The notes under the pieces were generated by a model. It was given only the letters and a program-made list of their open reading frames with translations, was not told the DNA's origin and ran no database searches. A program made the position numbers and the translations under genes. Source: Penium margaritaceum (Eukaryota > Streptophyta > Zygnematophyceae > Desmidiales > Peniaceae). Taken from it: a stretch of DNA of 64,000 bases. Positions 1-11,419 of the stretch are shown here, piece by piece (positions within the stretch are counted from its first letter, which is position 1; each line of letters opens with the position of its first letter). The stretch covers positions 15,227-79,226 of the forward strand of contig SZWC01004890.1 in NCBI GenBank assembly GCA_023375785.1, written 5' to 3'.

Positions 1-551
1 TGGAGAGAGCGTACCAGAGTTGAGCGAAGCGTGCCTTACAACTGGTCAGTGTGGGCCCATAACCCTTTGTCAACCGGCCTGAGGCAAACGGACTAGAAAA
101 CAGGGCCGACACAATAGCACCTGCCGTCCGCTCCTAGCATTTCAGCTAGGAGAAGATATCACCCTCAGGATCACGGTTCCACACTGAGCAGTTCCTAGGC
201 AATCACTTGCTAGCAACTGTGTCCACTTAACACTTGGTCACTTTCGCGCGAGGTGCTAGTCAAAGACTAACTCCTGGGGCTTAGACCAACCAGTGTCTTC
301 TTTATACTGTTCCTTAGTTGGACAACTCTGTGAGGAGCATCTAAGGCCAGATTGTGTAATTAGAATGAGGAATGAGCCTGGTACATATAGTCCTAGGCCT
401 GGCTTCTAAGGTGTGTGGGCAGTGACACTTTTGGGGTAGTCACTCCAAACCACCTCACCAGTCCGCCAATTGGCGCATCCACTGACCGCCAAGTGGCGCA
501 CTCTCCTCATGCATGGAGAAATGTCTAAGAAACTTCCCCTGTGCTAGAAGG
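1..551. other. Unrecognised non-coding stretch
   Basis: No convincing coding frame, terminal repeat or RNA gene was seen here. It lies downstream, in the sense of the minus-strand copia fossil A, of the point where that element's reverse-transcriptase homology stops, so it may be DNA flanking a truncated element. No sequence matching the region next to A's primer-binding site was found, so I do not call it an LTR. Confidence 0.4.
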
Positions 552-638
552 TCAAAAAACCTCCTGCGCACATCAAGGCTCGATCGCAGGACCTGTTGTC
601 CCTAAGTCCAACATGCTATCCATTGCGCTACACTTCTG
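552..638 (-). ncRNA. tRNA-Arg-like Pol III relic (degenerate tRNA or tRNA-derived SINE head)
   Basis: Read on the minus strand, bases 630-620 spell an A-box-like TAGCGCAATGG, followed by GATAGC and TTGGACTT. This closely matches the D-arm and anticodon 5' half of eukaryotic tRNA-Arg genes of the GGCGCAATGGATAGCGC type. A diverged B-box-like stretch with a TCGAG core follows near 583, then a run of six T on the minus strand at 554-559, the usual Pol III stop. The acceptor and T stems do not pair well, and the anticodon loop does not give a clean Arg anticodon, so a working tRNA is unlikely. A tRNA pseudogene or SINE head is more likely. No SINE body or poly-A tail was identified. Confidence 0.35.
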
Positions 639-756
639 GTGTCTCGCTTGGACTTGCACCACGAACAAGGTTTGGGGGACTTACTCCAAGGGAGCATTGC
701 ATGCCCAACCTGTCCGTCAACCCATAGCAGTGGCCATGGGGCATAGAAGAACAACA

Positions 757-3553
757 TTCAGTAGCCTCTGTCCTGCTGGGATCATGGGGGTGGACGCTGT
801 GGGCACTTTCTCCAGGAGTGGGCTGAAGCACTCCCCCAAGCTACGCACATAGGCAGCCTGGTGAACGTGAAGAACACGGCGAGAGCGGTCGCGCTCTAGC
901 TCCATGCCCAGGAAGACACGAGCCGGCCCCAAGTCCTTCATCTTGTAAGTGGACTGAAGGAATGCTTTCACCGACCGCATAGCTTCCTGATTGGGTGATG
1001 CTATCAGCAAGTCATCCACATAGACGAGGACAGCCACGAAGGGGGCAGACGGAGGAGTGACAAAGAGTGAGGGGTCAACCGAGCTGCGCTGATAGCCGCA
1101 TTTTTGAAGTGTGGACGTGATCTCCTAATTCCAGCTCCGGGGCGAGTGTTTCAGACCATAGAGGGCCTTTTGCAGTCGCCACACTCTGTCAGTGCCATCA
1201 GAGAATCCAGGGGGCTGAACCATGTAAATCTCCTCGTCCAGCTGACCATGCAAGAAAGCATTGTTGACGTCCATCTTCTCCAGCTCCCAGTCATGCTGAG
1301 CGACCAGACTCAGCAAGGCTCGAGCTATGGTATAACGGCCAACTGGTGCGAAGGTTTTGTCATAATCAACGCCAGGGACTTGGGAGAATCCCTTGGCAGT
1401 GAGACAAGCCTTGTACTTGTCCAGTGTGCCATCGGGTTTGTACTTGTGCCGGAAGACGTAATGGCTTTGCGGCCTGGTGGCAGGTCTACCAGCTCGTACA
1501 CATCATGGTCGGCGAGAGCTTTCAGCTCGTCACGCATGGCGGCTTCTCACTGTTGAGCATCGGGAGACGCACGTGCCTGCCGCGCCATGGTAGGATTAGG
1601 TGCTGGACAGGTGGTGCCAGTGGTCGCATGACACTCAGCCACGGCGGGAGCGGCAGTGGCAGTGACAGCACGTGTGTGCTCGGAAACAAGCAGGGCATAC
1701 CCTAAGGTAGAGGTGGGATGGACAACACCAGTAGCAAGACCTAGGGCATCCATGCCCGTCGGCACAACGGGGGACTGAGCCGTCTGCTCCTGGGACAGAC
1801 AGACGGTCGTCGTGCGAACACTGGAGGTGCGATGTGGAAGTGCACGGAGACGCCCCCCTCGGACAAAGGGTGAGACAGGCGCTGGGCCAGTGGGGTCTGA
1901 TGCCCTAGGGTGGACAGCCACAACGGGAGAGGATGGCGGCGATGCTGACGTGGGTGGCGACACTGACGTGGGTGTTGAAGCAGACACAGTTGGGGAGACT
2001 AGAGTGCTTGACAAGCTAGACAACGAGGATGGGAGGGGCAGCGAGGCAGGTGGAGACATCGAGTCTGACGACTGCGGGACAGTCGAGGGTGCTGGCTGCG
2101 AGTTCGCAACCGGAGGGACGAAAGATGGGACCAGACCGAATTCCCCCCCCAGCCGAGAGAGCGGGGGAAGAGAGGCAGCGGACGAGAGACGACTAAGATC
2201 ACGAAGAAAGACAGACTCAAAGAACAAGGCAACGCGGGACTCAATCACGCGCTGGCGTGTTGGGTCCCAAAATCGCCAGGCTTTGGATTGGGAGGAAACG
2301 CCCAAGAAGGGACAGAAGCGACCCCGAGGGGAGAGCTTGCCATCACGAAGATCATTAGGCAGCCAGACGCAAGCAATATAGCCCCAGACACGCGCAAGAC
2401 AAAGATCGGCACGAGAGCCGGACCAGTGCTCAAAAGGAGTAATGGAGCAAGGAAGAGGACCGTGTGGGACCCGATTCCAGACCCAGGTCATGTAGCTCAT
2501 GGCCTCAAAGGCAAAGAGCGACAGAAGACCAGACTCGGACAGAAGAGTCCAAACACCATTGGCGAGGGTGCGGTTCCAACGCTCAGAGACCCCATTTTAC
2601 TGGGGTATGTAGGGAGCAGAGGTCTCCAGACACACCCCTTTAGATGCGAGAAATCGGGCCGTGGGGCCCAGGAATTCACCGCCGCGGTCACTGCGGAACA
2701 CCCGCAGAGAGCGCTGATAGGCTCGCTCAGCCTGAGCAAGCCAAGACTCAATGGTGGGACAGACATCGCTCTTGTGATGGAGAGCGAAGACCCCACAAAA
2801 GGGGGAGAATTCAAAAGTGAGACACAAGACATATCGGCCAACATTCCCAAGAAGGTCATGGGGAAGGGGACCCATGACGTGGGCATGGACACGGTCAAGG
2901 GGATGACTAGACTTAGACTCATAATCAGAGAAGGGAGCACGATGCATTTTACCCTGTGCACAGTCAAGACAGTCTGCAGGGCAGGGAGCAGGGAAGGTAG
3001 ACGGAGACAAGCCTAAGGCGGGCTGAAGACGGAGCATGCTAGAGACAGCATCGGTGTGAACATGAGCAAGACGGCGATGCAACAAGCGGACAAGGTCAGG
3101 AGAGAGAGAAGGAGCGACATGGGCAAGGGCGGTGCCAACGGAGGGAGCAGACGAAGAGAGAAGGGGCACACGATACAACTTGTCACACTTGACCCCGCGT
3201 AGGACAACGCGACCAGTGGAACGGAGGCGGACCATGGCAACACCGCAACTAGCAGCAAAGTCCATGTCCTGAGCATCAAGAGAAGATACCGACAACAAGC
3301 TGAGTTCTAGGGAAGGAACATACAGAACGTCAGGAGGGTACAGAATGCCGGAGGGACCAACAAAACAAACGACACCGACACCCTGAACAGGGAGCAACTG
3401 GCCCAGCCCAGTACGAAGAAAGCGCATAGACCTGGCACGACCAAGAGACACGAACGAGGAGCAGACCGAGGTCATGTGATGGGTGGCTCCTGAATCGAAG
3501 ATCCAGAAGCCACCTGACTGGCGCACGGTGAGGAGGACACCACAAGTAGCCAC
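757..3553 (-). pseudogene. Copia A pol remnants: protease, integrase, RT
   Basis: On the minus strand, the protease motif DSGATHHMT is near 3,480-3,510. The GAG-pre-integrase box (HRRLAHVHTDA, then DCLDCAQGK) is near 2,950-3,090. The integrase core, with DRGGEF, lies near 2,670-2,690, and the integrase C-terminal region (WVWNRVPHG, then SPRGRF and KAWRFWDP) at 2,230-2,490. A Pro/Ser-rich linker at 1,780-2,140 separates integrase from RT. RT fragments carry VNNAFLHGQLDEEIYM and KALYGLK (1,130-1,290) and VYVDDLLIAS (980-1,030). This order, integrase before RT, is diagnostic for Ty1/copia. The frames are interrupted several times and the RNase H domain is not present. The product cannot be functional as seen. 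Confidence 0.8.
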
Positions 3554-3784
3554 GGTGCTAATAGGAGGAACGGTACAGGACGACGGAGCACACGCAACAA
3601 GGCAACGCGGGAGGACGACAGACTGCTAATGCTCAATCCACGGGACGGAGGAAGGCAACGACCCAAGCACATGCCCCGGGGGGTCACCACGAAGCACTGA
3701 GTCGGACTGACAAGTGGGATCACTGGCCAACAAAGCAACACCCTCACCTCCCTGATCGCGAAGGCGCAGAAGCTAAAGGAGGGA

Positions 3785-5295
3785 CTACTCCAGCTGTCGC
3801 TCGCCATCACCCGCGACAGTCGCGGCAGGAGCCGGGGTCGAAGCGCCCGAGGAGGACGGGAACCACAGCAGGACGGTGTAGGCTGAGGACGGAGGCGCAA
3901 CGTAGGACGGTGCACCATACGGAGGAGGCCAGCCCCATGGGTACGGGAAGAGGGGAGGGGCGGGGAACAGCCTCACAGTGGCACAGGCGTGGGCAGATGA
4001 CGGAGCAGCCGATGAAAAGGAGGGAGTGGCACCGGAGGAAGATGAAGATGCTGGAGCGCCGCCAGAGGTGCGAGCCCAGTGTGCGCACATGGCATGGGCA
4101 AGGCTTAGGTCATCTGGTGGAGCAGGGAACACACGGGCGGAGTGCTCGGTAGAACCACAGTTCCAGCAGACAACAGCTCCAAGGGCCTGAGAAGTAGAGG
4201 CAACTGCCTTCTCCTTGCCTTTGCCTTTGCCTTTGCCCTTGCCCTTGCCGTGACCACAACCCTGAGAGGATAGGGAAGTGGCCATAGAGGACACGGAGGG
4301 AGCGGATGCAGCAGAGGTCATGGAGGAAGAAGAGGGTGAAGGGACTATGGTGAGCGCAGCGACACCAGTGACGGAGGAGTGGTGGAGACGCTTGTTCTGA
4401 AGGCTAGTCCACCAGGCAGCGAGGCGCTCAGCAGTGAAGTCCCACAGTGCGCCAACTCCAGGAGGTGAGCGGGGGGGGTAGGCTGGGAGGCAAGACGCTG
4501 AATTTCGTTGGCTTTGACATCGCGAAGAAGGTCAGAGAGCTCGGGGATAAGCCCGTTGACCATAGTCAGAACAACGGACAGCTGACCAAGAGCAGCGTCA
4601 TCGAACTCGCGAAGGAGCTTGAGACCGCGAGCCCAGTAGGCATCAGCGGTTTTGTCGGCACCCATGAGGAGGGTGTTGAACTGTATGGTTAGGGCACTTT
4701 GTGCAGCTTGGCCCATGATGGTCATGCGGCGACGCAACATTACGTAAGCGCCAACGGGATCAGCAAGGCGACCAATAGAAGGGTCAGCGTTGAACGTGCC
4801 AACGTCATCCACGAGGTGCGCGGCAGCGGCGTGGATGAGGGCACGGATAGCACGAGAAGCTTCAGCAGGGAGCGGGGTGAAGGGAGGATTGGCATAGGGA
4901 TCAGGAAGGCAGTAATACTCCTAGATGCGCTCGCCTTGAGCCCAAGCGCTGAAGCACACCACCCAGGAAGAGAAGACTAGATCGCGAGAAAGGACAGGTG
5001 GCTGGGAGAGAAAGTCATGCTGGCGAGGTGCAACGGCAATGACAGCAGCGGCAACGGCAGCGGCACAGCTAGAAGCAGAAGAGGCACTAGAGCCAGACCC
5101 AGTAGTAGAGTTAGCAGCAGTAGAGACTGACGCAACTGAGAGACGCTTGAGGACAATGGCAGCGACTTCATTAGCGAAGGCTGCACGATTGTCCTCTTGC
5201 TGCTTGAGGCGATCCTCAGCCTCGCGCTGGGCCTGAAGAGCGCGATTAAGCTGGCGCTGGAGGTCTTCAATAACAGAATCATTGTCACCTAGCAT
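3785..5295 (-). pseudogene. Copia A gag remnant
   Basis: The probable gag start is the minus-strand ATG at 5,295, which opens a predicted coiled coil (LQRQLNRALQAQREAEDRLKQ) near residues 9-35. A central UBN2/Retrotran_gag-type helical region follows at about 4,345-4,812, with YWARGLKLLREF and LVDDVGT-like motifs. A Lys/Gly-rich run then precedes one CCHC-type knuckle (CWNCGSTEHS) near 4,130-4,170, which would bind the genomic RNA. The reading frame is interrupted. Family assignment rests on the position upstream of the copia protease and on similarity in plan to the gag of elements G and J. Confidence 0.7.
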
Positions 5296-7098
5296 GGTGA
5301 CGAGAGTGGGGCCATGCCGAAAAAATTTCAGCAGAGCTTACCCCGCCCAAGTAGGCGTGGAAAAATGGGAGGTGTCGCACGCACTGAGAGGAAGTCCTGC
5401 AAGACAGTGCCCAACCCCAAGCCCAGTAGAGAGACACAACAGCAAGCACAATAACAGGCAAGAGGGCAGGAGATTCTTCCAAGACGGGGCGGCAAGCTGT
5501 AGGGGAGCGCAGACGAGAGAAAAGAGGTGGAATAGCAGCAGCAACAGCAGCAGAGAGGACCGACACAGTTGCAGCGGTCGGTACGATCAAGGCAATAGCG
5601 CCAGCCACCGACGCCAAACCTAGAGTAATGACGGCTGTAGCAATAGAAATAGCAGCTGTGACCAGACTGATGGAGGCTGATGGAGTAGAGGAAGCGGATA
5701 CAACTGCAGAGTTGATGGAGGTCTGAATGGATGCGGCAGCGGTGGCAGCAGCTGTGGCAGCAGCCGCGGTGCTGGAGGCGATCGCAGCTGTAGGAGCAGA
5801 GACCTGTGTGCCAAGATCAGCAGCGGCAGCAGCAACGGGTCTGAAGACAGCGGCAGCTTTGGTGTAGGACTCGGTGGCGCGTCCAGTTGAGGTCGATGCC
5901 GGCGCCCTGGACGCCCTAGCCGCTGCAGCGAAGGTTGCCGCCGTGGCTACAGCAGCGTCAATGACAAAGGAGGCAACCCGCGTGACACGCGTGGACAGAA
6001 AGACCGCGTCCCTGGAGAGGCCTCCCAAGCGATCGGCGGCAGCAACAGAGTTGTCCCCCCCTGAGCCTCGAGGAGAGAGGGAGGGAGACCTTACCGGAGC
6101 CGAGATGAAGAGGAGCCAACGGATACGGTTGAGCCGCCACTCGTTGTGCAACGACGTCGTTCTCGGCGCGCTGCGCTGCGCTCCGCATAGTGCAACCCAG
6201 CAGGAGCCGCGACTGGAGCCTCGTTGTGTCCCAGCATGGCGTCATTTGCCACCGGGGTCGCGTGCACGCTGCGAGAGGCGGCCGCTGCTGGTCCACAGCC
6301 ACACACTTGTAGAAACTGCATATGGCTGGTGCGGACGCCGCGGCTGCTGTTGAAGTAGCTACAGCTGCTACCGCCTGCGGTGAGATAGCAGTGCTGCTGT
6401 TGCGGCGATTGCATGCTGAGCGGCCTAAGAGCCCGCAGCTGCCGCGGGTGCAACTGTGGCTCCGGGCCAGTGATTTCCGAACTGCTGATCTAGTGTTATG
6501 CTGCTGCGGAGGGCGCAAGGGCACTACAGTTGAGCTGAACCACGGCCGTGGCCTCTTCTGCTGCTAAGCCAACTGTGCCTGAGCTGCTACAACAGACGTG
6601 GCGACGGCTGTTCAAGGCAGAGTGGCAGACAATGTTGCAGTTGCGCCAAAGTGAATGCTACAACTACAGTTGTCGAAGATGCGACCGGCTGGCGGCTGCA
6701 GTAGGACCCAAAGATGTGGGTGCTGCTGCCCTTAAATGGCTGGTGGGTAGAGCAGCAAAGACGGCCCGCTTTCCTGACAATGCTGCTGCAGCTGCTCCCG
6801 CCGTAGCCGCTGGGTTCTAAAGAAGAGGCCGCGGCAGTGGCGACTGGCGGGAGAAGGATGCGGCCAAACGAGGAGGCCGCAGCCCGCGGGTGAGATTGCC
6901 CGTGGGTGTGCATGTGTGTCTGCTCTCGTCGCAACGCAGCCCCGTGCGAAGTGGACGGCAAGGGCTGCAGTAGCGGGGTGATGTGGCTGGCAAGAAAAGA
7001 GCGGTGATGGCGACAGTGTTGACTACGTCGATGCTGCACCCTCCCTCGGCCAGGATCGCGCGTTCAAGAAAGAACGCGCCTCACTCTGTCACTACACC
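5296..7098 (-). other. Copia A leader, Ala-codon-rich low complexity
   Basis: About 1.8 kb separates the primer-binding site from the gag start. The half nearest gag (5,296-6,151) is rich in GCT/GCA/GCC triplets. It stays open in the sense frame as an Ala/Ser/Thr-rich peptide with no recognisable domain, and several other frames are open too, which is expected from the triplet bias. I do not call this a gene. The half nearest the primer-binding site is GC-rich and featureless. Confidence 0.5.
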
Positions 7099-7110
7099 GC
7101 TCTGATACCA
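7099..7110 (-). other. Primer-binding site of copia A (initiator Met tRNA)
   Basis: The minus strand reads TGGTATCAGAGC. It matches the complement of the plant initiator-Met tRNA 3' end, the standard plant copia primer site. Confidence 0.8.
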
Positions 7111-7867
7111 GTAGGAAACAGTTTGTAGTGAGGGAATGAGGAGTGGAGTGAGAGGGAACGTCCATGGAACGGAGCGTGAGAGTTGTCAACAAGAGACGAG
7201 AAGAAAAGGTGAAGGGTCGAGCAGTCACAGAATGTGAGTAGTGCTGCTTGTCGGGGGAGAAGACGAGAGCGAGCGAGCAGCGAGCTCGTTCTTGCTCGTC
7301 ATCTCGCCTCCACCACACGGGTGTCAAACCTGACCCCCCCCCCCCCCAAATCCTGTTTTCCTCAATGCACACCACAGTGCCTCATCCAAGGAGTCAAACC
7401 CGAGTAGCCAATTTAGGAGACACTGATCAGCACCATGCATCTGTGGGCCTGAACGCCGCCGGTGTAACCATGGTCATCGACCACAGTTTAGTGAAGACGC
7501 ACGTGCCGGCAGCACGGTCCCTCCCTCTCAGTCACCTGCATCAGTGATGGGTGGGGTGTGCAACGAGGCCAGAGGTCACAGTGTATACAAGACACGAAAC
7601 CAACACACTCAAGTTTCAGTTTCGGTACTCATCCGACACGGGAAATCGAGCGATTGTGTGACTGTCGGAAGCCGCGCGATCGCAGTTTTGATTTCACTCG
7701 ACCGGCTGGGGTCGAGCGAAACCTGATGATTTAATAAAACGTAATTGTTTATGGGACTGGAATGTTTTACTTGTAGCCGAATAAAGGATATCGTCGCCAC
7801 CGAATAAGGATTTAATATCGAAATCAAAAAGCAGTAGGGTAATAGGGTACTTTTGCCACAAACTCAT
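7111..7867 (-). repeat. Probable 5' LTR remnant of copia A plus AT-rich spacer
   Basis: The DNA on the far side of A's primer-binding site should be its 5' LTR. No partner copy is present in the window, so the outer edge cannot be placed. A poly-C run of eleven to twelve bases lies at about 7,335-7,347. From about 7,720 the base composition becomes AT-rich up to the border of gypsy element B. No coding signal was seen. Confidence 0.4.
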
Positions 7868-8425
7868 TGTCCTTCTTATGCCGAATGGAGCATAGATGGT
7901 GAACAAGTAGAAGTTGCGAGGCATAATACGATTTTGATTTTAGGACACTTGAACAATTTATAACTAGCAGTAAGTATATTTCGATAACAAGTGTCGAAAT
8001 AGTCGAACATATATATGTACAAGTGTCAAGTTACAAATGAGACATAGTCGAGGTTGTTGAGTCGATTGTCAAGCAGCGTGTGCAGAGTTGCATCGTGAGT
8101 GGTCGGATTTGAGAAGGTCCACCGAGAATTTGGGGTGTTCAAGAATCAATGGCGGAGATGCGAGATGCAGCGTTATACATCCAGATTCAGGTCGATGCGT
8201 CGAGAAGTCGACCGAAAGGTCGTGAAACTTCTGTTATTGGTTCACGAGAGTGGTCAAAGCTGTCAGATTGTTCGGGAATATCCACTAAGGGCGAGGCAGT
8301 TTGCCAGTTTGCCCTCAACCGTCGGCGTGAATATCACTGTTCTCACGACGTGATGGGTTGTTTGTGCAATAACACAAATGCCCACTCGGAAAGATTAGGG
8401 ACTCGTGTACGTCTAGTACATGACA
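7868..8425 (-). repeat. 3' LTR of gypsy B
   Basis: Homologous over its whole length to 14,472-15,024. The plus-strand left edge starts TGTC and the right edge ends TGACA next to the polypurine tract. It contains direct and inverted GTCGA-type short repeats. Confidence 0.75.
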
Positions 8426-8444
8426 CTCCCCTCCCCCCTTTTAG
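8426..8444 (-). other. Polypurine tract of gypsy B
   Basis: On the minus strand this is an almost pure A/G run (AAAAGGGGGGAGGGGAG) abutting the 3' LTR. This is the expected plus-strand priming site of an LTR element. Confidence 0.75.
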
Positions 8445-11419
8445 CCGCGATGTCCCGGCGCACATACAAATGTAGCCAGGTGACAGCTGTAGTAGTCGTT
8501 GATGAGATGATCAACGTCTCGGAGGTTGCCATAGGATTCCCAGCTAATATGCGCAGCATCGTAGCCGTGCCACACGACGAGATATTCTGTCGTATTGCCT
8601 CGTCGTCGATGGCCAAGGATGTCCTCGATGACGTACTCTATGTCTTTGTCCACTTGAACAGGAGGCGGAGGAGGAAGATCCCTGCCAGAGAAGATCTATC
8701 TGGGGTCTCAGTAGTGCTTGAGTCTGCTAGCATGGAACACCGGATGAACTTGCATATCATTGGGGAGTTTGAGTGGCGCAACCATAGGGGTTTGCATGCG
8801 CTCAATCTCAAACGGTCCCAACCATCGGGGTTTGAGCTTCGATCAGTCGGCTCTGCGTAGTTTGATGTTTGCCGAGCTGAGGAGGACTTTGCCGCCAGCG
8901 GTGAAGACGTCGTCGGTGCGAAGTCGGTCAGCTGCTCGCTTCATTGCTGCTTATGTCTTCATAAGGGTTTGTCATGTTTCCTCCCAGGTGGTTTTGAAGT
9001 CTCGCCGTTCAACATCGACTGGGAGAATGTTGCTACGACTTTGTAGTCTAATTGGTGTGGCGGGATGTTTTCCATACACCAATTCAAATGGAATTTTTCC
9101 CGTTGCGGTAGAAACTGGCCCATTGTATGTGATTTCGGCGGTTGGGATTTTTTTAATCAAATTCGTCCAGTGATGTCTGCATGGTGTTCGGAGAAGCTGT
9201 TCAAGCATCTAATTTGTTCACTCGGTTTGACCGTTGGTTTGCGAATGAAACACAGTTGAAAGTTGAATTCTATTTTTGTAGCTAGTCATCCGTTCGCGCC
9301 AAAAACGGCTAGTGAATGGACTGTCTCTGTCGCTCGTGATGGCTCTCTATACACCATGTAGCTGCACAATGTTGTTTAGGAGAAGCTGTGATGTTCCCTC
9401 GACGATGACGGTGGTCGTTGTCGAAAAAAAGTGTTACATTTTGGAAAACATGTCGACGACCACGAGGATTGCATCATATCCCTCGTGTGTGACCGGTAAT
9501 CCTGTGACAAACTCCATGGAGATGTCGCCCATGGTTGCGTCAGAGGAGGTAGCGGTTGCAGAAGTCCGGTTGGCCTTGTGCGACGGGTTTTGTCGCTAAC
9601 ATGTGTCGCATGTTTTACAAATGTTGGCCACGTCAGATTGCATCTTGTCCCACCAATAGTTTTCGCTGGCGAGAACTATTCCAGCTATTCCCACCAATAG
9701 TTTTTGCCATGTGGACACTTCGGAGAGGACAAGACAGCAAGCGTCTTGTCCTCTCCAAAGTTTCCATTTTGCTATTCCCACCGATAGTTTTTACCAAGTG
9801 CACCAAGCGTCTTGTCCTCTCCGAAGTGTCCACTTGGCTATAACCACCAATAGTTATCGCCAGATATGCTGTTCGAAGGGTGCCATGACACTGGACCAAG
9901 CGTCTTGTCCTCTCCGAAGTGTCCACTAGGTCCAGTGTCATGGCACTCTTCGAACAGCATACGGCAAAGTTTGTCGTTTGGGGGAACGTCTAACTGGCGA
10001 GTGAAGGGCCGTCGCTAGTAGGGTACGTCGAACCAGAATTTTGTTTTATCATGTCCGCCATGCTGGTTGTAGCCTCATGCAAACAATCGTTCGAGGTACG
10101 GGTCTCGTAGTAGCTGTAGCGTTTCCACATCAGCCATAAAATCTGGTCGACAACTGAGTGCGACCACCGAATTGATTTTTCCTGGCCGGTACTTGATATC
10201 GTAGTTGAACCATGATTCAAGGAACTCCATCCATAAGGTTTGACTTCGACTGAGATTTGGCTACATCTTCAAATTTTTTACGCGTGGTGGTCGGTGCGTA
10301 CAAGGCATCGTCAACAATCCAAATAGCATCGCCACGTCTTCAATGTGTACACGATCCCCAGCATCTCCTTCTCGTGTACAACGTAGTTAAGTTCCGGTTC
10401 TCACAATTTTTTAGACATGTAGGTGACCGGTTTATCGTTGTTGCCATGGTTTTGCAGATGGACCACACCAATGGCTCGGTCTTATGCATCCGTGGCCATG
10501 ACGTAGTCGATCGTCGGATTGGCTAATCGTAGGCCTGGCGCCGAGTTCAAAGCATTTCGCAAAGCAGTGAACGCTTCTTGTTCGCTGCCTATCCACCGCC
10601 ACTCGTTTTCCTTTCGAGTGAGGTCAAAAAGAGGCACTGACACTTGGGCGTAGTCTCGTACGAATTGCCGGTAGTAATTGCAGAATCCGAGAAACACCTA
10701 AACTTCTTCAACGTTGGTCCGAGTTGGCCAACCAGCAAGTGCTGTCACCTTTTTCGGATCCATGGTGATTCGTCCGCCATTGATGACATGACCCAAAATC
10801 TCGATCGAACGACGAACAAAGTTGCATTTTGAGAGTTTTTTGAAAACCTTCTCTCTTTGAAAAACATCGAGGACTTTTCAAAGATGTCCATCATGCTCCT
10901 TCGGGGTGCGGCTGTACACCAAAATGTCGTCGAGGTACACCACGGTAAAATCATTGAGGTACGGTAGAAGAATGTTGTTCATTGCCGCCATAAACGTTGT
11001 CGGGACATTTGTGAGTCCGAACGGCATGACCGTGAACTCAAAGTTCCCGTTGCGGGTTCAAAACGTTGTCTTCTTGATGTTGGCGGCTACCACGTGTATC
11101 TAGTGGTATTCACTTTGTAAGTCGACTGTGCTTGAAATTCAAGCCCCTCGGAGTTGGTCAAGAAGTTTGTCAGCTCAGGGAAGGGGGTAACGGTTCTTGA
11201 TGGTAACGTCATTCAACGTCTGATAATCCACACACATCTGCATCTTGCCAGTTTTCTTCTTTGCGAACAGTACTGGTACGACGAACGGTGACGTGGATGG
11301 GCGGATGAACCCCGGACTGAACATCTCGTCGAGTTGCTTTTCCAGCTCGGTCAGCTCGTGATCGCTCATTCGATAGGCCCATCAAGCCTAGATCTGCTTC
11401 CCGGCTTGAGTTTGGTATA
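8441..11419 (-). pseudogene. Gypsy B pol remnants: RT, RNase H, integrase, chromodomain
   Basis: Seen on the minus strand: an RT N-terminal part with [20 protein letters not shown] at 11,175-11,370; an RNase H/RT junction with FLGFCNYYRQFVRDYAQ at 10,480-10,700; the integrase zinc-binding part (NICKTCDTC) near 9,600-9,650; integrase core remnants (EITYNGPVSTATG, FELVYGKHP) at 8,972-9,208; and a chromodomain (EYVIEDILGHRRR, YLVVWHGYDAAHISWE) at 8,441-8,653. In this family the chromodomain targets integration to marked chromatin. The frames are repeatedly interrupted. Confidence 0.8.
9640..9962. repeat. Local tandem and inverted repeat expansion inside gypsy B
   Basis: The motif CCACCAATAGTTTT recurs at irregular intervals about four times. 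A second motif, TCTTGTCCTCTCC, occurs in both orientations. Two foldbacks result. One has arms at 9,714-9,735 and 9,743-9,764. The other has 32-base arms at 9,866-9,897 and 9,929-9,960, matching at 31 of 32 positions around a 31-base loop. It sits in the integrase zinc-binding part of element B. Confidence 0.8.

Larger units (their letters stand above)
757..7110 (-). mobile_element. Ty1/copia LTR retrotransposon fossil A
   Basis: Parts appear in copia order on the minus strand: primer-binding site (7,099-7,110), long leader, gag, aspartic protease, integrase, reverse transcriptase. Homology ends inside the distal RT near 757, so the RNase H part and 3' LTR are absent. Diagnostic motifs are the zinc knuckle CWNCGSTEHS, protease DSGATHHMT, the integrase motif SDRGGEF, and RT motifs NAFLHG and YVDDLL. 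The element is broken, with roughly half a dozen to ten interruptions, and truncated, so it is a fossil. Its RT resembles that of relic D, suggesting one family. Age cannot be taken from LTR divergence because only one LTR side is present. Confidence 0.85.

Noticed and set aside
1812-3016. Plus-strand frames opposite copia A pol
   Set aside because: Shadows of the minus-strand pol. The minus-strand reading carries the copia motifs and the plus-strand reading carries none.
5285-6151. Ala-rich frame as an envelope-like or extra protein of copia A
   Set aside because: It lies upstream of gag and has no signal peptide, membrane plan or domain. Triplet bias explains it.
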